Shown here one piece after another: positions 9,675-18,564 of a stretch of 64,000 nucleotides of DNA. The notes under the pieces were generated by a model. That model had not been told where the DNA came from and made no database searches. It saw only the letters and a program-made list of their open reading frames with translations. Source of the DNA: Vibrio sp. 99-70-13A1 (GTDB taxonomy: Bacteria > Pseudomonadota > Gammaproteobacteria > Enterobacterales > Vibrionaceae); NCBI RefSeq assembly GCF_013114625.1, contig NZ_VTXD01000004.1:1-64000 (forward strand). The letters are read 5' to 3'. Made by a program: the position numbers and the translations under genes. Each line of letters starts with the position of its first letter. Position 1 is the first letter of the stretch.

Positions 9675-11906
9675 CTACTTAACTGAACTTGGTCTTTGGA
9701 ACCATGTTGAGCGAGCATCTGTTTGATTGAACAACTCATATTGCTTATTCAGCATTTGACCGCCATCACGAGTTATCGGCAACCAAGTAAATCCTGCACG
9801 GCTTGCACTTGGTTTCACTGTCAATAAATCAAATGGTATTGAGATGTAAAAGCCCTTGGTGTAACTTCCTTCTCCATAATCTTCAGTGCTCATATCCGTT
9901 AAACTGACAAAAGCACCTGCAATAACACCACTTTTAAATTGTTTCGAAAAATCAATACGCGTACCGATATCTCCAGCTAAGAATTTACCGACACCAACTT
10001 TTAATAAAGTGCTATCTAGGAATTGCCATTGAGGCATGTAATAACCCGTAACAAATCCAGTAGTGCCCCTGTCTATCACTTTATAATAGCGACCGTCGTC
10101 TGTGTGATATTGCAGCTCTGTGTCAAATGTCGCAAACCAACTTTCAGGGTCTCTCTGGCTAATCAGGTTTGCATCAACCCCCACAGCCCAATTGCTATTG
10201 AGTGGTCTGTATAAAACCTCACCACCTACACCTGCAAACATACTTTCGAGATACCCAGCATAGGCTTGGCTATAAATACCAGAACCATAGTCTTCGAACC
10301 AAGTTAGCTGTAGGCGGTCTAAACGTACAGGATCTTCTACATATGAACGGAACATTGTGCGAACTCTTGGAGTTTGTGCTGTGCCGTCCTCAGGTACTGT
10401 ATAGTTAAATTGGTCATAATTATCGAATAAGTTAACGTACAAGGAACCAGAAAATTCAACATTGTCTAGAGCCCAAAATGAGGCGTTTGTATATAAACCA
10501 AGACTATAGAGATAAAAATCCTCTGCCGAGCCAAAAGATTGGGCTAAGTGAGGAGAGACCGACACATCAAACCTTTCCCTAGCGTCATAATGGTTCACAG
10601 CTTGATTGCTTTCTAGTTCATGTAAAATAGATGCATCTGCAACTTCCGCATTGATGTAGTGTTCATTGGCAACCGCTTTAAACTGCTTCGAGTCGATACG
10701 GGTTTCCGTTAACTCTACCGAGCTCTCCGTCTCGACAATTTTATACGTATCAATGTAAGTCGGTACATGATTGGCAATTACAGTAGCACCACGCTCCAAT
10801 GCAATACCTCTGTCTCGGTATTTAACTTGCTTACCTTTGACTATAAACGTATCACCATCAACTAACAGCTGAGTTTGTTCATATCCAGCAACAGTCTCTA
10901 ATTCTTCAGCAAGCTTAGCCATATCAACATCTTCAATCGAAGATGCTTCTGTTGGGCGAAGTATTTCTACTTTGCTGTCACGCCAGATAGACTTAATCTC
11001 ATTAAAGTTGGTATTTAAGTTGAAACCTAAAGTAAGAGTATCACCACGTTCATAACTGACTTTAGCAACACCCCAGTCATCCAGTCGGTATATCACACCA
11101 AAATTCCACGGAGTATGCTGAGTCATATCCCCTCCCCCAACTCTTACAGGGAAATCTTGTCTATAATCGTTACTGTCGTATTCAATTTTTAAAGTGAAGG
11201 GCTTATAAATAGTTTGATATTCAAGCCCGCCATAAATTGCAGTATCACCTTTAAACCAACGTTCAAAATCAATGCTACCTCCGTTTCCTTTGAAATCAGA
11301 CTGACGATCACAATACTTATCACTCGCTTTACAGAAAGGGTTAGTAATATTGCCACTTTGCCCCATGTAACCCCACCCCATACCTAGAGTAAAATCAACC
11401 GGACCAAAACGTTTCGTGCCCGCAACAAATTCACCATCAAATAGGCCTGTTCCGCCAAAATCGCGAACACCAGCTGAGACTTCAGGTAGGTAATAGCTTT
11501 CTTCAATCAAACGTATTTTAAAATCAATTCCTTTATCAGCATATTTGTTACACCCACTAAAGGTGTTATCTGAACAATCACCCGTTCCAGAACCACTGTA
11601 AAGCACATCCTGAACTTGTGCGTAACGTACGGTTGCTTCCAACCACGGCATCAACTGTAAGCTTGCGCTGTACAGATAATATTCATTATTAAATGAAGCA
11701 CCAAAATTGAACTCACCTTCGGGAGCCATACGTCCTGTTGGCATTTGCATTAGACCGACACCACCAAAATCCATTTGAGATGTCTTGAGTTCAGGGTGTT
11801 CAAATGGGTCCGTTTCCGCATTAGCCGAAAAACTGTTCGTCATCAAAAGTGCACTAATAATGGAAACGCTGAGTATTGATAAGGAAAATGATGGATGATA
11901 GTACAT
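9675..11906 (-). CDS. yjbH: YjbH/GfcD-family outer-membrane exopolysaccharide protein
   Basis: Large outer-membrane protein of the YjbH/GfcD/WbfB family, found in operons tied to capsule or exopolysaccharide. The 743-residue precursor has a signal peptide (cleavage near SANA, residue ~30) and then the family start FGGVGLMQMPTGRMAPEGEF. The rest is rich in aromatic, alternating beta-strand patterns typical of a barrel. There are two halves: strands up to ~300, a linker with a possible periplasmic domain (~320-430), and a second strand-rich half. A pair of cysteines within residues ~108-125 and another near ~190-200 may form disulfides. The start codon shares a base with the yjbG stop. Exact biochemical function is not known for the family. 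Confidence 0.85.
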   Translation of the reverse strand: MYYHPSFSLSILSVSIISALLMTNSFSANAETDPFEHPELKTSQMDFGGVGLMQMPTGRMAPEGEFNFGASFNNEYYLYSASLQLMPWLEATVRYAQVQDVLYSGSGTGDCSDNTFSGCNKYADKGIDFKIRLIEESYYLPEVSAGVRDFGGTGLFDGEFVAGTKRFGPVDFTLGMGWGYMGQSGNITNPFCKASDKYCDRQSDFKGNGGSIDFERWFKGDTAIYGGLEYQTIYKPFTLKIEYDSNDYRQDFPVRVGGGDMTQHTPWNFGVIYRLDDWGVAKVSYERGDTLTLGFNLNTNFNEIKSIWRDSKVEILRPTEASSIEDVDMAKLAEELETVAGYEQTQLLVDGDTFIVKGKQVKYRDRGIALERGATVIANHVPTYIDTYKIVETESSVELTETRIDSKQFKAVANEHYINAEVADASILHELESNQAVNHYDARERFDVSVSPHLAQSFGSAEDFYLYSLGLYTNASFWALDNVEFSGSLYVNLFDNYDQFNYTVPEDGTAQTPRVRTMFRSYVEDPVRLDRLQLTWFEDYGSGIYSQAYAGYLESMFAGVGGEVLYRPLNSNWAVGVDANLISQRDPESWFATFDTELQYHTDDGRYYKVIDRGTTGFVTGYYMPQWQFLDSTLLKVGVGKFLAGDIGTRIDFSKQFKSGVIAGAFVSLTDMSTEDYGEGSYTKGFYISIPFDLLTVKPSASRAGFTWLPITRDGGQMLNKQYELFNQTDARSTWFQRPSSVK

Positions 11907-12721
11907 TACAAGTTCACCTTATTGCGCAGTAGTTCAGCGATGTCTTGATTAAGAGATGAGTGTGATGATGGTAACGAGCTAAAGCCAATGAATATCATTG
12001 CGCCCGGAGCTAAATACGTTGGTGCATTATTCCAATACGCATAAGGCGCTTTTTTAACATGACCATCAGGTTGAATAACATAAACAAAGCTATCATCAGC
12101 GGTTTTACCAAGTGAGCCTTGCGGTATTAGCTGAACATAATCGCTTATAGAACCATGCTCAATAAGTGGGAGGCTCAATACATCATCAAGCACACCTATA
12201 ACCTGTACATTTTCAGGGCGCGGCTCTAAATAAAGAGAGAAATTAAAAGGTTCTTTCTGGTCTTCCATTTGATTTCGCCCAATTAGTATTGGATTTTTAC
12301 CAAGCTGAGAAATCACAACATTACGGTCTAAATTAATAAACTGCCTAGGTGCAAACTCAAACTTCGATAATTGCTCTTTAACTTGCAGAGCTTCAGGGTT
12401 TATAGACGCGTAATCAGTAAGATGGCTGAATGTTTTTTCTTTCTTGTCTTTAAGTGCAGAAGGTTCTGACAAGTCAAACAACTGAGCAGAAGATGGGAAG
12501 TAAGAGCCAAACCCTTGAACTGATACGTCACTCAATACTTGTTCCAAACGAACAGACTTAGAGTAAGACAAGGTGATGCCCTGCTTTGGAAGGTCAACTG
12601 TGAGTTTTTGCTGTCCCATTAACGTATCTATTGGTGTATTTGATGCATAACTCATAGAAACAGAAGCTAACATGAGAAATGTATAAAAGAAGCTTCTTAT
12701 AATCGATACTGAATGTTTCAT
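11906..12721 (-). CDS. yjbG: GfcC/YjbG-family periplasmic capsule-associated protein
   Basis: Periplasmic member of the GfcC/YjbG family (WbfC in V. cholerae O139 nomenclature). The precursor of ~271 residues has a signal peptide ending near SYASN. The family's two beta-grasp (SLBB-like) domains fit segments such as FAPRQFINLDR and PENVQVIGVLDD, and the C-terminus ends in an amphipathic helix (NQDIAELLRNKVNL). I start at ATG 12719-12721, with GGA eight bases upstream. An ATG at 12733 adds four residues and is equally possible. It follows yjbF by about 20 bases and overlaps yjbH by one, so the three are one operon. Mechanistic role is unproven. Confidence 0.8.
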   Translation of the reverse strand: MKHSVSIIRSFFYTFLMLASVSMSYASNTPIDTLMGQQKLTVDLPKQGITLSYSKSVRLEQVLSDVSVQGFGSYFPSSAQLFDLSEPSALKDKKEKTFSHLTDYASINPEALQVKEQLSKFEFAPRQFINLDRNVVISQLGKNPILIGRNQMEDQKEPFNFSLYLEPRPENVQVIGVLDDVLSLPLIEHGSISDYVQLIPQGSLGKTADDSFVYVIQPDGHVKKAPYAYWNNAPTYLAPGAMIFIGFSSLPSSHSSLNQDIAELLRNKVNL

Positions 12722-12742
12722 TGTATTGTCCATAATAGCGAT

Positions 12743-13405
12743 TTACTGTCCGTTAAAGTCTTTTAAAATTGTCAGCTCTAATTGAGTCATACTAGGACCT
12801 ATTGATTGTATAGTTTTAACAACTCTACCATTTGAATCCACCCAATATATATTTTCAATTTCAGCTTCTAAAGCAGGGAAGCTAACGGTTTCAATATATT
12901 TTTTTGTCTCAATCGAAGTGAGTGGTGTCGTGACTATTTCTGAGCCAATATAGCTGCGTACTATTTCTGCGGTATATCCAAATCGGTAATCAGGCTGCCA
13001 ATCATAACGGCTTTGCCACTGTTGTGATTTCGGATTAGCCGACACATCAAAATTTGGGGCATTATTCTCGATCGAGACTAAGTTTTCATAAGGCAATAAC
13101 AACGTTTGAACAATACGGCTATTTTCGGTAGTGATCATGGCTCTATCTGAAGACATCCACTTTAGCTGCTGAACTTGCGTTTCAGGGTTAGCTTCAGCAT
13201 ATGCTAAAACCATAAAAATTTTACCCTGATCATTAATTTCTGCGAACATGCTTGAGTAAGGCAAATCCTGAATATAGCTTGTGGTGATTTGAACATCATC
13301 ACTGCCATATATAGCTTCATAAGCGGTTGCATTTATATCTTTAAATCTCTGAGAGCAGCCAAACAAAGTAAAGCTGAGCACCAATAGAGTAAAAATTTTC
13401 ATCAA
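12743..13405 (-). CDS. yjbF: YjbF/GfcB-family lipoprotein
   Basis: Lipoprotein of the YjbF/GfcB family encoded with YjbG and YjbH. The 220-residue precursor has a clean type II signal (MMKIFTLLVLSFTLFGC), with Cys 16-17 as the lipid site. The mature part is a beta-rich domain with blocks such as RIVQTLLLPYENLVSIENNAP and a conserved-looking Trp-rich WQSRYDWQPDYRFGY. It is the second gene of the unit and is separated from the small Ala/Gly-rich gene upstream by a strong hairpin, so read-through may set its level. Function unknown beyond association with capsule or exopolysaccharide export. Confidence 0.8.
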   Translation of the reverse strand: MMKIFTLLVLSFTLFGCSQRFKDINATAYEAIYGSDDVQITTSYIQDLPYSSMFAEINDQGKIFMVLAYAEANPETQVQQLKWMSSDRAMITTENSRIVQTLLLPYENLVSIENNAPNFDVSANPKSQQWQSRYDWQPDYRFGYTAEIVRSYIGSEIVTTPLTSIETKKYIETVSFPALEAEIENIYWVDSNGRVVKTIQSIGPSMTQLELTILKDFNGQ

Positions 13406-13447
13406 ACCTATACCTGTAATTCACGGGGAAAAATAAACTGCCACTAA

Positions 13448-13484
13448 AAAAAAACCATTCTCACTGTAAGCAAGAATGGTTTTC
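13448..13484 (-). terminator. Intrinsic terminator/attenuator between the mini-protein gene and yjbF
   Basis: Inverted repeat with 11-base arms (AAAACCATTCT and its complement) around an 11-base loop. On the minus strand it is followed by nine T, a textbook intrinsic terminator. Its position inside the operon suggests that most transcripts stop after the small gene, with partial read-through into yjbFGH. Confidence 0.85.
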
Positions 13485-13514
13485 AATAGAATTCACTACT
13501 GCATTAACGACTAA

Positions 13515-13769
13515 TTAGTTAGTGTTTGTTGCAGTTGTTGTTGTTGCTGTGCTGTCATTCGCTGCTACTGCTACTGCTGCACCTACTGCTACTGCACCTA
13601 CTGCTACTGCTGCTGTTGCTGCTGTACCAGCTGCTGCACCGCCTGCTGCTGCGCCACCTGCTGCTGCACCTGTAGTAGTAGAAGCTGCTGGAGCTGCTGC
13701 TTCTACTGCTGCGAAAGCGCCACTTGAAAAGCTAACAGCCAGAGCTGCTACTAAAGCAATCTTTTTCAT
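13515..13769 (-). CDS. Small secreted Ala/Gly/Thr-rich protein (GfcA/YjbE-like position)
   Basis: An 84-residue exported protein with a clear signal peptide (MKKIALVAALAVSFSSGAFA). The mature part is almost only Ala, Gly, Val and Thr: AAAGGAAAGG-type repeats, a VAVGAVAVGAAVAVAA stretch, then a Thr/Asn tail. It sits where yjbE/gfcA sits in related operons; those genes also encode small low-complexity exported proteins. I start at ATG 13767-13769, six bases after GGGA; an upstream in-frame ATG at 13781 adds four residues. The coding DNA is made of GCT/ACT triplet tracts. High expression relative to yjbFGH is suggested by the terminator just downstream. Function unknown. Confidence 0.7.
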   Translation of the reverse strand: MKKIALVAALAVSFSSGAFAAVEAAAPAASTTTGAAAGGAAAGGAAAGTAATAAVAVGAVAVGAAVAVAANDSTATTTTATNTN

Positions 13770-13861
13770 AATCTTTCCCATTTATATAAACGTTTATAGT
13801 TAGGAGCTAAACCGTTAATAGTAGCCCCTTTTGGTTGTTCAGCTTAAACAACCAAGTGATT

Positions 13862-13890
13862 ATGATAGGTAAAGTTCTTGATCAAGTAAA
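13862..13890 (-). promoter_or_regulatory. Predicted promoter of the small-protein–yjbFGH operon
   Basis: On the minus strand TTTACT (13885-13890) and TATCAT (13862-13867) are 17 bases apart. The leader of about 85 bases contains a 9-base-pair hairpin (13831-13855, arms TTGGTTGTT) that has no T tract and is not a terminator on this strand. Confidence 0.4.
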
Positions 13891-14123
13891 TGCATAAATA
13901 CTGAACAAACAAAGTTTTCATAAGCAACAGCTTACGAGGAGCAGAATATTTATCGAAATTTAAAGCCTTTTTCTTCGGCTTTACCTATTAGTTCACACTT
14001 ACCATTCTGAGATTGCCACACCTTTTACTCTATCGACAATCGCCTTCTTCTGTATTCTATTAATCATTCTAGCTATACTCTCGCCCTATACTTTCAGTTC
14101 AACTAACAAAAAGAGTTTCAGAC
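13891..14123. promoter_or_regulatory. Intergenic region between two divergent operons
   Basis: With the leader at 13782-13861 this makes about 340 bases without a gene. The yibN-proximal side has a TATACT hexamer at about 14073-14078 that could be a -10 box for the plus-strand gene, but no good -35 box. I see no repeats or RNA gene in it. Confidence 0.4.
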
Positions 14124-14558
14124 ATGCAAGATTTGGTACCATTTGTTCAAGAAAATATGATTTTAGCCATTGTGTGGATTGGCTTAGTTGCAGCTATCAT
14201 CATGAACACCGTTAAAACATCTACCGCCGCTTATAAAGAGATTACTGCAGCACAGACTACTCAGTTAATGAACCGTGAAAACGGTATTGTGGTTGATATT
14301 CGAACAAAAGATGAATTTAGAAAAGGTCACATTACTGACGCACTTCACATTTTGCCATCAGAGATTCAAGCAAATAACTTGGGAAGCCTTGAAAGCCATA
14401 AAGCAGACCCAATCATTGTGGTATGCAAGACAGGTCAAACTGCTCAAGCAAGTGCTAACCTATTAGCAAAAGCTGGATTTGAAAATGTAAGCTTGCTAAA
14501 AAATGGTTTAGTCGCTTGGAGCGAAGCAAACCTGCCATTAGTAAAAGGCAAAAAATAG
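14124..14558 (+). CDS. yibN: Membrane-anchored rhodanese-like protein YibN
   Basis: A 144-residue protein with one N-terminal membrane span (~residues 12-32, MILAIVWIGLVAAIIM) and a C-terminal rhodanese domain. The active-site loop is CKTGQTA with the catalytic cysteine near residue 99, so it is a potentially active single-domain sulfurtransferase. The block VVDIRTKDEFRKGHI is the family's conserved entry motif. The gene lies directly upstream of secB, as yibN does in E. coli. The rhodanese domain would face the cytoplasm if the anchor runs N-out. Its physiological substrate is not known. Confidence 0.85.
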   Translation: MQDLVPFVQENMILAIVWIGLVAAIIMNTVKTSTAAYKEITAAQTTQLMNRENGIVVDIRTKDEFRKGHITDALHILPSEIQANNLGSLESHKADPIIVVCKTGQTAQASANLLAKAGFENVSLLKNGLVAWSEANLPLVKGKK

Positions 14559-14563
14559 TTATC

Positions 14564-14617
14564 GAGGTTTGGTTACCCATTAAATACAAAAAAGATGGGA
14601 TCATGTAACGAAACCTC
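14564..14617 (+). other. Long stem-loop in the yibN–secB intergenic region
   Basis: Arms GAGGTTTGGTTAC (14564-14576) and GTAACGAAACCTC (14605-14617) pair with a single mismatch. Inside them CCCAT and ATGGG can extend the structure. No T tract follows, so it is not a typical terminator. It could tune secB mRNA stability or expression. Confidence 0.45.
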
Positions 14618-14644
14618 AAAGTTAAATTTTTAAGGATTAAGAAA

Positions 14645-15112
14645 ATGGCTGAAGCAGCACCACAAGACGCACAACAAAACTTCGCAATTCAACGTATCTT
14701 TCTAAAAGACGTATCTTTCGAAGCGCCTAACTCACCAGATATGTTCCAAAAAGAGTGGAATCCAGATGTAAAACTGGATCTAGATACTCAAAGCCGTGAG
14801 CTTGGTGAAGGTGTATACGAAGTAATTCTTCGTCTTACTGTTACTGTTAAAAACGCTGAAGACACAGCTTTCCTTTGTGAAGTTCAACAAGGCGGTATTT
14901 TCACAGCAGGCGCAATGGAAGCTGGTCAACTAGCACATTGCCTAGGCGCATTCTGCCCTAACATTCTTTTCCCTTATGCTCGTGAGACTATCTCAAGCCT
15001 AGTAGTTAAAGGTACGTTCCCACAACTGAACCTTGCACCAGTAAACTTTGATGCATTGTTCATGAACTACCTACAAAACCAAGCTCAACAAGCAGAAGGT
15101 GAGCAGGCTTAA
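14645..15112 (+). CDS. secB: Protein-export chaperone SecB
   Basis: Cytosolic tetrameric chaperone that keeps precursor proteins unfolded and hands them to SecA. The 155-residue length equals E. coli SecB. Family blocks are visible: [16 protein letters not shown] near the N-terminus, [28 protein letters not shown] and the C-terminal [15 protein letters not shown] lies eight bases before the ATG. It is followed by gpsA, the conserved secB–gpsA–cysE order of gamma-proteobacteria, although a terminator-like hairpin separates secB from gpsA here. Confidence 0.97.
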   Translation: MAEAAPQDAQQNFAIQRIFLKDVSFEAPNSPDMFQKEWNPDVKLDLDTQSRELGEGVYEVILRLTVTVKNAEDTAFLCEVQQGGIFTAGAMEAGQLAHCLGAFCPNILFPYARETISSLVVKGTFPQLNLAPVNFDALFMNYLQNQAQQAEGEQA

Positions 15113-15183
15113 TATTAGCTAGCTTTCAACACTTGTTATATAAATAAGTTGCTCCTCAGCCTTCTGAAAATATATAGCAAATT

Positions 15184-15229
15184 AAAATGCACAAAGCGTC
15201 TTAACATCTAGATGCGATGTGCATTTTTT
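15184..15229 (+). terminator. Intrinsic terminator after secB
   Basis: Arms AAAATGCAC and GTGCATTTT enclose a 26-base loop that can itself fold (CATCTAGATG is self-complementary). The right arm runs into six T. It separates secB from gpsA. Confidence 0.6.
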
Positions 15230-15281
15230 ATTTATACTCAGTAACACTCTTCTCGTTTCTTAATCACTTTCAGGTGGAAGC

Positions 15282-16346
15282 ATGACAAATACAACTCCCC
15301 GAGATGACTCTAAAAATTCTAGTGCCACGAATAATGCTTATGGCAAAGAGATTGCCATGACAGTTATCGGAGCTGGCTCTTACGGAACATCTTTGGCTAT
15401 ATCCTTAGCTCGTAACGGCGCTAATGTTGTATTGTGGGGACACGATCCAAAACACATGGCACAGCTTGATGGTGATCGTGCTAACCATGAATTCTTACCT
15501 GGCATTGATTTCCCAGAAAGCCTAATTATCGAATCAAATCTTGAGAAAGCCGTTTCATCAAGCCGTGATTTATTAATCGTGGTTCCAAGCCACGTCTTTG
15601 GTATCGTTCTAAACAGCGTAAAACCTTTCCTTACAAACGAATCACGTATTTGTTGGGCAACCAAAGGTCTAGAGCCTGAAACCGGTCGCCTTTTAAAAGA
15701 CGTTGCCAACGACATGCTGGGTGATAAATATTCTTTAGCGGTACTTTCAGGTCCAACATTTGCTAAAGAACTCGCAATGGGGATGCCGACGGCAATTTCT
15801 GTCGCTTCACCTGATGACGAGTTTGTTAAAGATCTCCAAGAAAAGATCCACTGCAGTAAAACATTTCGTGTTTATGCAAACTCTGATTTTACGGGTATGC
15901 AATTAGGCGGAGCCGTTAAAAATGTCATCGCCATAGGCGCTGGCATGTCTGACGGCATTGGCTTCGGTGCTAACGCTCGTACCGCACTTATTACTCGCGG
16001 ATTAGCTGAAATGACTCGTTTAGGGGTTGCTCTTGGGGCTCAACCAGAGACTTTCATGGGTATGGCTGGTTTAGGTGATCTAGTGCTTACTTGTACTGAC
16101 AACCAATCTCGTAATCGACGTTTTGGTTTAGCTTTAGGCTCGGGTAAAGATGTCGATACCGCTCAAGAAGACATTGGGCAAGTGGTAGAAGGCTATAGAA
16201 ATACAAAAGAAGTCTGGTTACTTTCTGAAAGAATGGGCGTTGAAATGCCTATTGTTGAACAAATTTATCAAGTATTGTATCAAGGGAAAGATGCTCGATT
16301 AGCAGCACAAGATTTGCTTGCACGAGATAAAAAATCAGAGCGTTAA
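15282..16346 (+). CDS. gpsA: Glycerol-3-phosphate dehydrogenase [NAD(P)+]
   Basis: Reduces dihydroxyacetone phosphate to sn-glycerol-3-phosphate, the backbone for membrane phospholipids. The 354-residue protein has the nucleotide-binding motif [12 protein letters not shown] at ~28-39, the catalytic-lysine block [13 protein letters not shown] and [14 protein letters not shown] 25-residue hydrophilic extension precedes the core. AGGTGGAAGC just before the first ATG supports that start; a later ATG at 15357 also has a purine-rich leader and would give the shorter, enterobacterial length. It is followed by cysE. Confidence 0.96.
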   Translation: MTNTTPRDDSKNSSATNNAYGKEIAMTVIGAGSYGTSLAISLARNGANVVLWGHDPKHMAQLDGDRANHEFLPGIDFPESLIIESNLEKAVSSSRDLLIVVPSHVFGIVLNSVKPFLTNESRICWATKGLEPETGRLLKDVANDMLGDKYSLAVLSGPTFAKELAMGMPTAISVASPDDEFVKDLQEKIHCSKTFRVYANSDFTGMQLGGAVKNVIAIGAGMSDGIGFGANARTALITRGLAEMTRLGVALGAQPETFMGMAGLGDLVLTCTDNQSRNRRFGLALGSGKDVDTAQEDIGQVVEGYRNTKEVWLLSERMGVEMPIVEQIYQVLYQGKDARLAAQDLLARDKKSER

Positions 16347-16463
16347 TTTGAAACTCAATGTGATTGACTTAAGGCTCAACACGATTGATTTAAACTAAAT
16401 ACATCAGCAATAAAGACGGCGTAGTTTCGACTAATAATGGATGATGGTCAGATCTAGGAAATA

Positions 16464-17288
16464 ATGATGAAACATTGTGAACAACAAAAAGTATGGCAGT
16501 GCATTGTCCGTGAAGCTCGTAAGCAATCAGAGCAAGAGCCAATGCTTGCTAGCTTTTATCATGCCACTATTATAAATCATGAAAGCCTAGGTGCTGCGCT
16601 TAGTTATATTCTTGCTAATAAATTGAAAACAGCCTCAATGCCAGCAATGGCAGTAAGAGAAGTTGTAGAACAAGCATTCGCACAAGATCAAAGCATCATT
16701 GATGCAGCAGCGTGTGATATTTGCGCTACTGTAATGCGCGACCCTGCAGTAGAAATGTATTCAATGCCGTTACTGTACTTGAAAGGCTATCACGCTTTGC
16801 AAGGTTACCGCGTTGCCAACTGGCTATGGAAGCAAGGCAGAATTGCATTAGCGACCTATCTGCAAAATCAAATATCAGTGGCTTGTCAGGTAGACATCCA
16901 CCCTGCCGCACGCATTGGTAAAGCGATCATGCTCGACCATGCCACCGGGATAGTAATTGGTGAAACCGCTGTTGTCGAAAATGATGTCTCTATTTTACAA
17001 GATGTAACACTAGGCGGAACAGGTAAAGAAGGCGGCGATCGTCACCCTAAAATTCGCGAAGGGGTTATGATTGGCGCTGGGGCTAAAATTTTAGGTAACA
17101 TCGAGGTCGGTGAAGGCGCTAAGATTGGCTCATGTTCAGTTGTACTTCAACCTGTCCCCCCTCATACAACAGTTGCTGGTGTTCCTGCAAAAATAGTGGG
17201 TAAACCGAAAACAGATAAACCATCGCTAGATATGGACCAAGCATTTAACGGTCGTTCTCAAAACTTCATCTATGGTGATGGTATCTAA
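16464..17288 (+). CDS. cysE: Serine O-acetyltransferase
   Basis: Transfers acetyl from acetyl-CoA to L-serine, the first step of cysteine synthesis, and is feedback-inhibited by cysteine in this family. The length of 274 residues matches E. coli CysE. The N-terminal helical domain is followed by a left-handed beta-helix with hexapeptide repeats (IGKAIM, IGETAV, IGAGAK, IGSCSV). The catalytic region DHATGIVIGETA and the helix-closing VPAKIVGKP are present. An intrinsic terminator lies about 50 bases beyond the stop. Confidence 0.96.
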   Translation: MMKHCEQQKVWQCIVREARKQSEQEPMLASFYHATIINHESLGAALSYILANKLKTASMPAMAVREVVEQAFAQDQSIIDAAACDICATVMRDPAVEMYSMPLLYLKGYHALQGYRVANWLWKQGRIALATYLQNQISVACQVDIHPAARIGKAIMLDHATGIVIGETAVVENDVSILQDVTLGGTGKEGGDRHPKIREGVMIGAGAKILGNIEVGEGAKIGSCSVVLQPVPPHTTVAGVPAKIVGKPKTDKPSLDMDQAFNGRSQNFIYGDGI

Positions 17289-17307
17289 TCTGCATGAGTA
17301 TTTTGTA

Positions 17308-18549
17308 ATGAGAAACATCGCACTAAACTCATTCAATCAAAGCCTTATGTCCCTTATAAGGCTTTTTTCTACTGCGCTCAAATCTCTTATTTTTGCATTT
17401 AAAATCGCTGATTTTAAAAGAACACATTCTTTAATACTAAAGTTAGCACTGACCGGCATGGTGTTACTTTCTTATTCAGCAGTTAGCATTGCTGCATCTC
17501 AAAATGAGCTTAAGGGAGTTAAAGGCGAAATATCCCGCCAAAAGAAAGATTTAACATCACAACAAAAGAAACTAGATAGCCTGCAAAACAACCTTAGGCA
17601 GCAAGAGCTTTCAATTATCTCGCAAGAGAAAGCAATTAAAGAAACTAAAAGTCAATTAAAGACAGCGAACGCGAACATTGAACAATTGACTAAAAATATT
17701 GCAGAGCTTTCTTCACAGAAAAAACAGCAGTCAGAAAAGCTTGAACAGCTGATCCAAACTTATTACATGACTCGAAGAGCAAAAGCACCTTCAGATATTC
17801 TCAATACTGGCGTTGAAGAGGATCGCATCAGTCAGTATTACCAACATCTCGCTAAAATTCGCTCTGCAACCATCAAAAATATTGAAAAAACTCAGCTAGC
17901 ACTGCAAGAAAACCAAAAGCAAAGACAGCTTGAACAGGCTCAAATTGCTAAGCTACTTAAGCAACAAACGAGTAAACGCGATCAGCTAGCCAAAACTCAG
18001 TCTAAACGTAAGAATACAGTCGGCAGTATCAAGAAAAGTATCTCAGGGGACAAAAATTACCTAGCAGAACTGCAGCGCAATGAAACTCGATTAAAAGCCG
18101 AAATAGCTAAAGCTAAAAAAGCGGCATTAGAAAAACGTAATGCGATTCCTATGGATGGATTAGCCAAACGTAAAGGTAAGCTGCCATGGCCAATTAAAGG
18201 CAGGGTCTTACATAGTTACGGCTCACAGCAAACAGGGCAAGTAAACTGGAAAGGCATGGTCATCAATGCTCAATATGGTCAGCAGGTTAAATCCGTTTAC
18301 TCTGGAACCGTAGTATTTGCAGAATACTTGAGAGGTTATGGTCTTGTTGTACTACTCGACCACGGTAAAGGTGATATGACCCTTTATGGTTTCAACCAAG
18401 CGTTGCTCAAAAAAGAAGGGGATAAGGTGAAAGCAGGAGAAGCGATAGCATTAGCCGGTGATACTGGTGGGCAAAGCCGTGCTTCCCTCTATTTTGAAAT
18501 TCGCCGAAACAGCCAAGCTCAAAACCCTAAACGCTGGTTAGTGAGATAA
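17308..18549 (+). CDS. envC: Murein hydrolase activator EnvC (M23/LytM-like)
   Basis: Periplasmic activator of division amidases (AmiA/AmiB), recruited by FtsEX in related bacteria. After a hydrophobic export segment (LALTGMVLLSYSAVSIAA) come two long coiled-coil stretches of roughly 200 residues, then a C-terminal LytM domain. In that domain the zinc ligands are lost: the usual YGH is YGF and the HxH is LYFEIR, as in other EnvC proteins, so it activates rather than cuts. The start is uncertain. In-frame ATGs at 17272, 17278, 17308 and 17347 all lie upstream of or inside the cysE terminator hairpin (17338-17369), none has a strong ribosome site, and no ATG lies between the hairpin and the export segment. 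I list 17308 as a compromise. Confidence 0.85.
   Translation: MRNIALNSFNQSLMSLIRLFSTALKSLIFAFKIADFKRTHSLILKLALTGMVLLSYSAVSIAASQNELKGVKGEISRQKKDLTSQQKKLDSLQNNLRQQELSIISQEKAIKETKSQLKTANANIEQLTKNIAELSSQKKQQSEKLEQLIQTYYMTRRAKAPSDILNTGVEEDRISQYYQHLAKIRSATIKNIEKTQLALQENQKQRQLEQAQIAKLLKQQTSKRDQLAKTQSKRKNTVGSIKKSISGDKNYLAELQRNETRLKAEIAKAKKAALEKRNAIPMDGLAKRKGKLPWPIKGRVLHSYGSQQTGQVNWKGMVINAQYGQQVKSVYSGTVVFAEYLRGYGLVVLLDHGKGDMTLYGFNQALLKKEGDKVKAGEAIALAGDTGGQSRASLYFEIRRNSQAQNPKRWLVR
17338..17369 (+). terminator. Intrinsic terminator after cysE
   Basis: AGCCTTAT and ATAAGGCT arms with a 7-base loop, preceded by A and followed by six T. It falls within the open frame that leads into envC, which argues that the true envC start is downstream or that envC translation crosses it. 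Confidence 0.75.
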
Positions 18550-18564
18550 AAATCAAAGTGAAAG

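Noticed and set aside
13522-13803. Open frame on the plus strand antisense to the Ala/Gly-rich gene
   Set aside because: It is an effect of GCT/ACT triplet repeats being open in several frames. The minus-strand reading has a signal peptide, ribosome site, promoter and terminator; this one has none.
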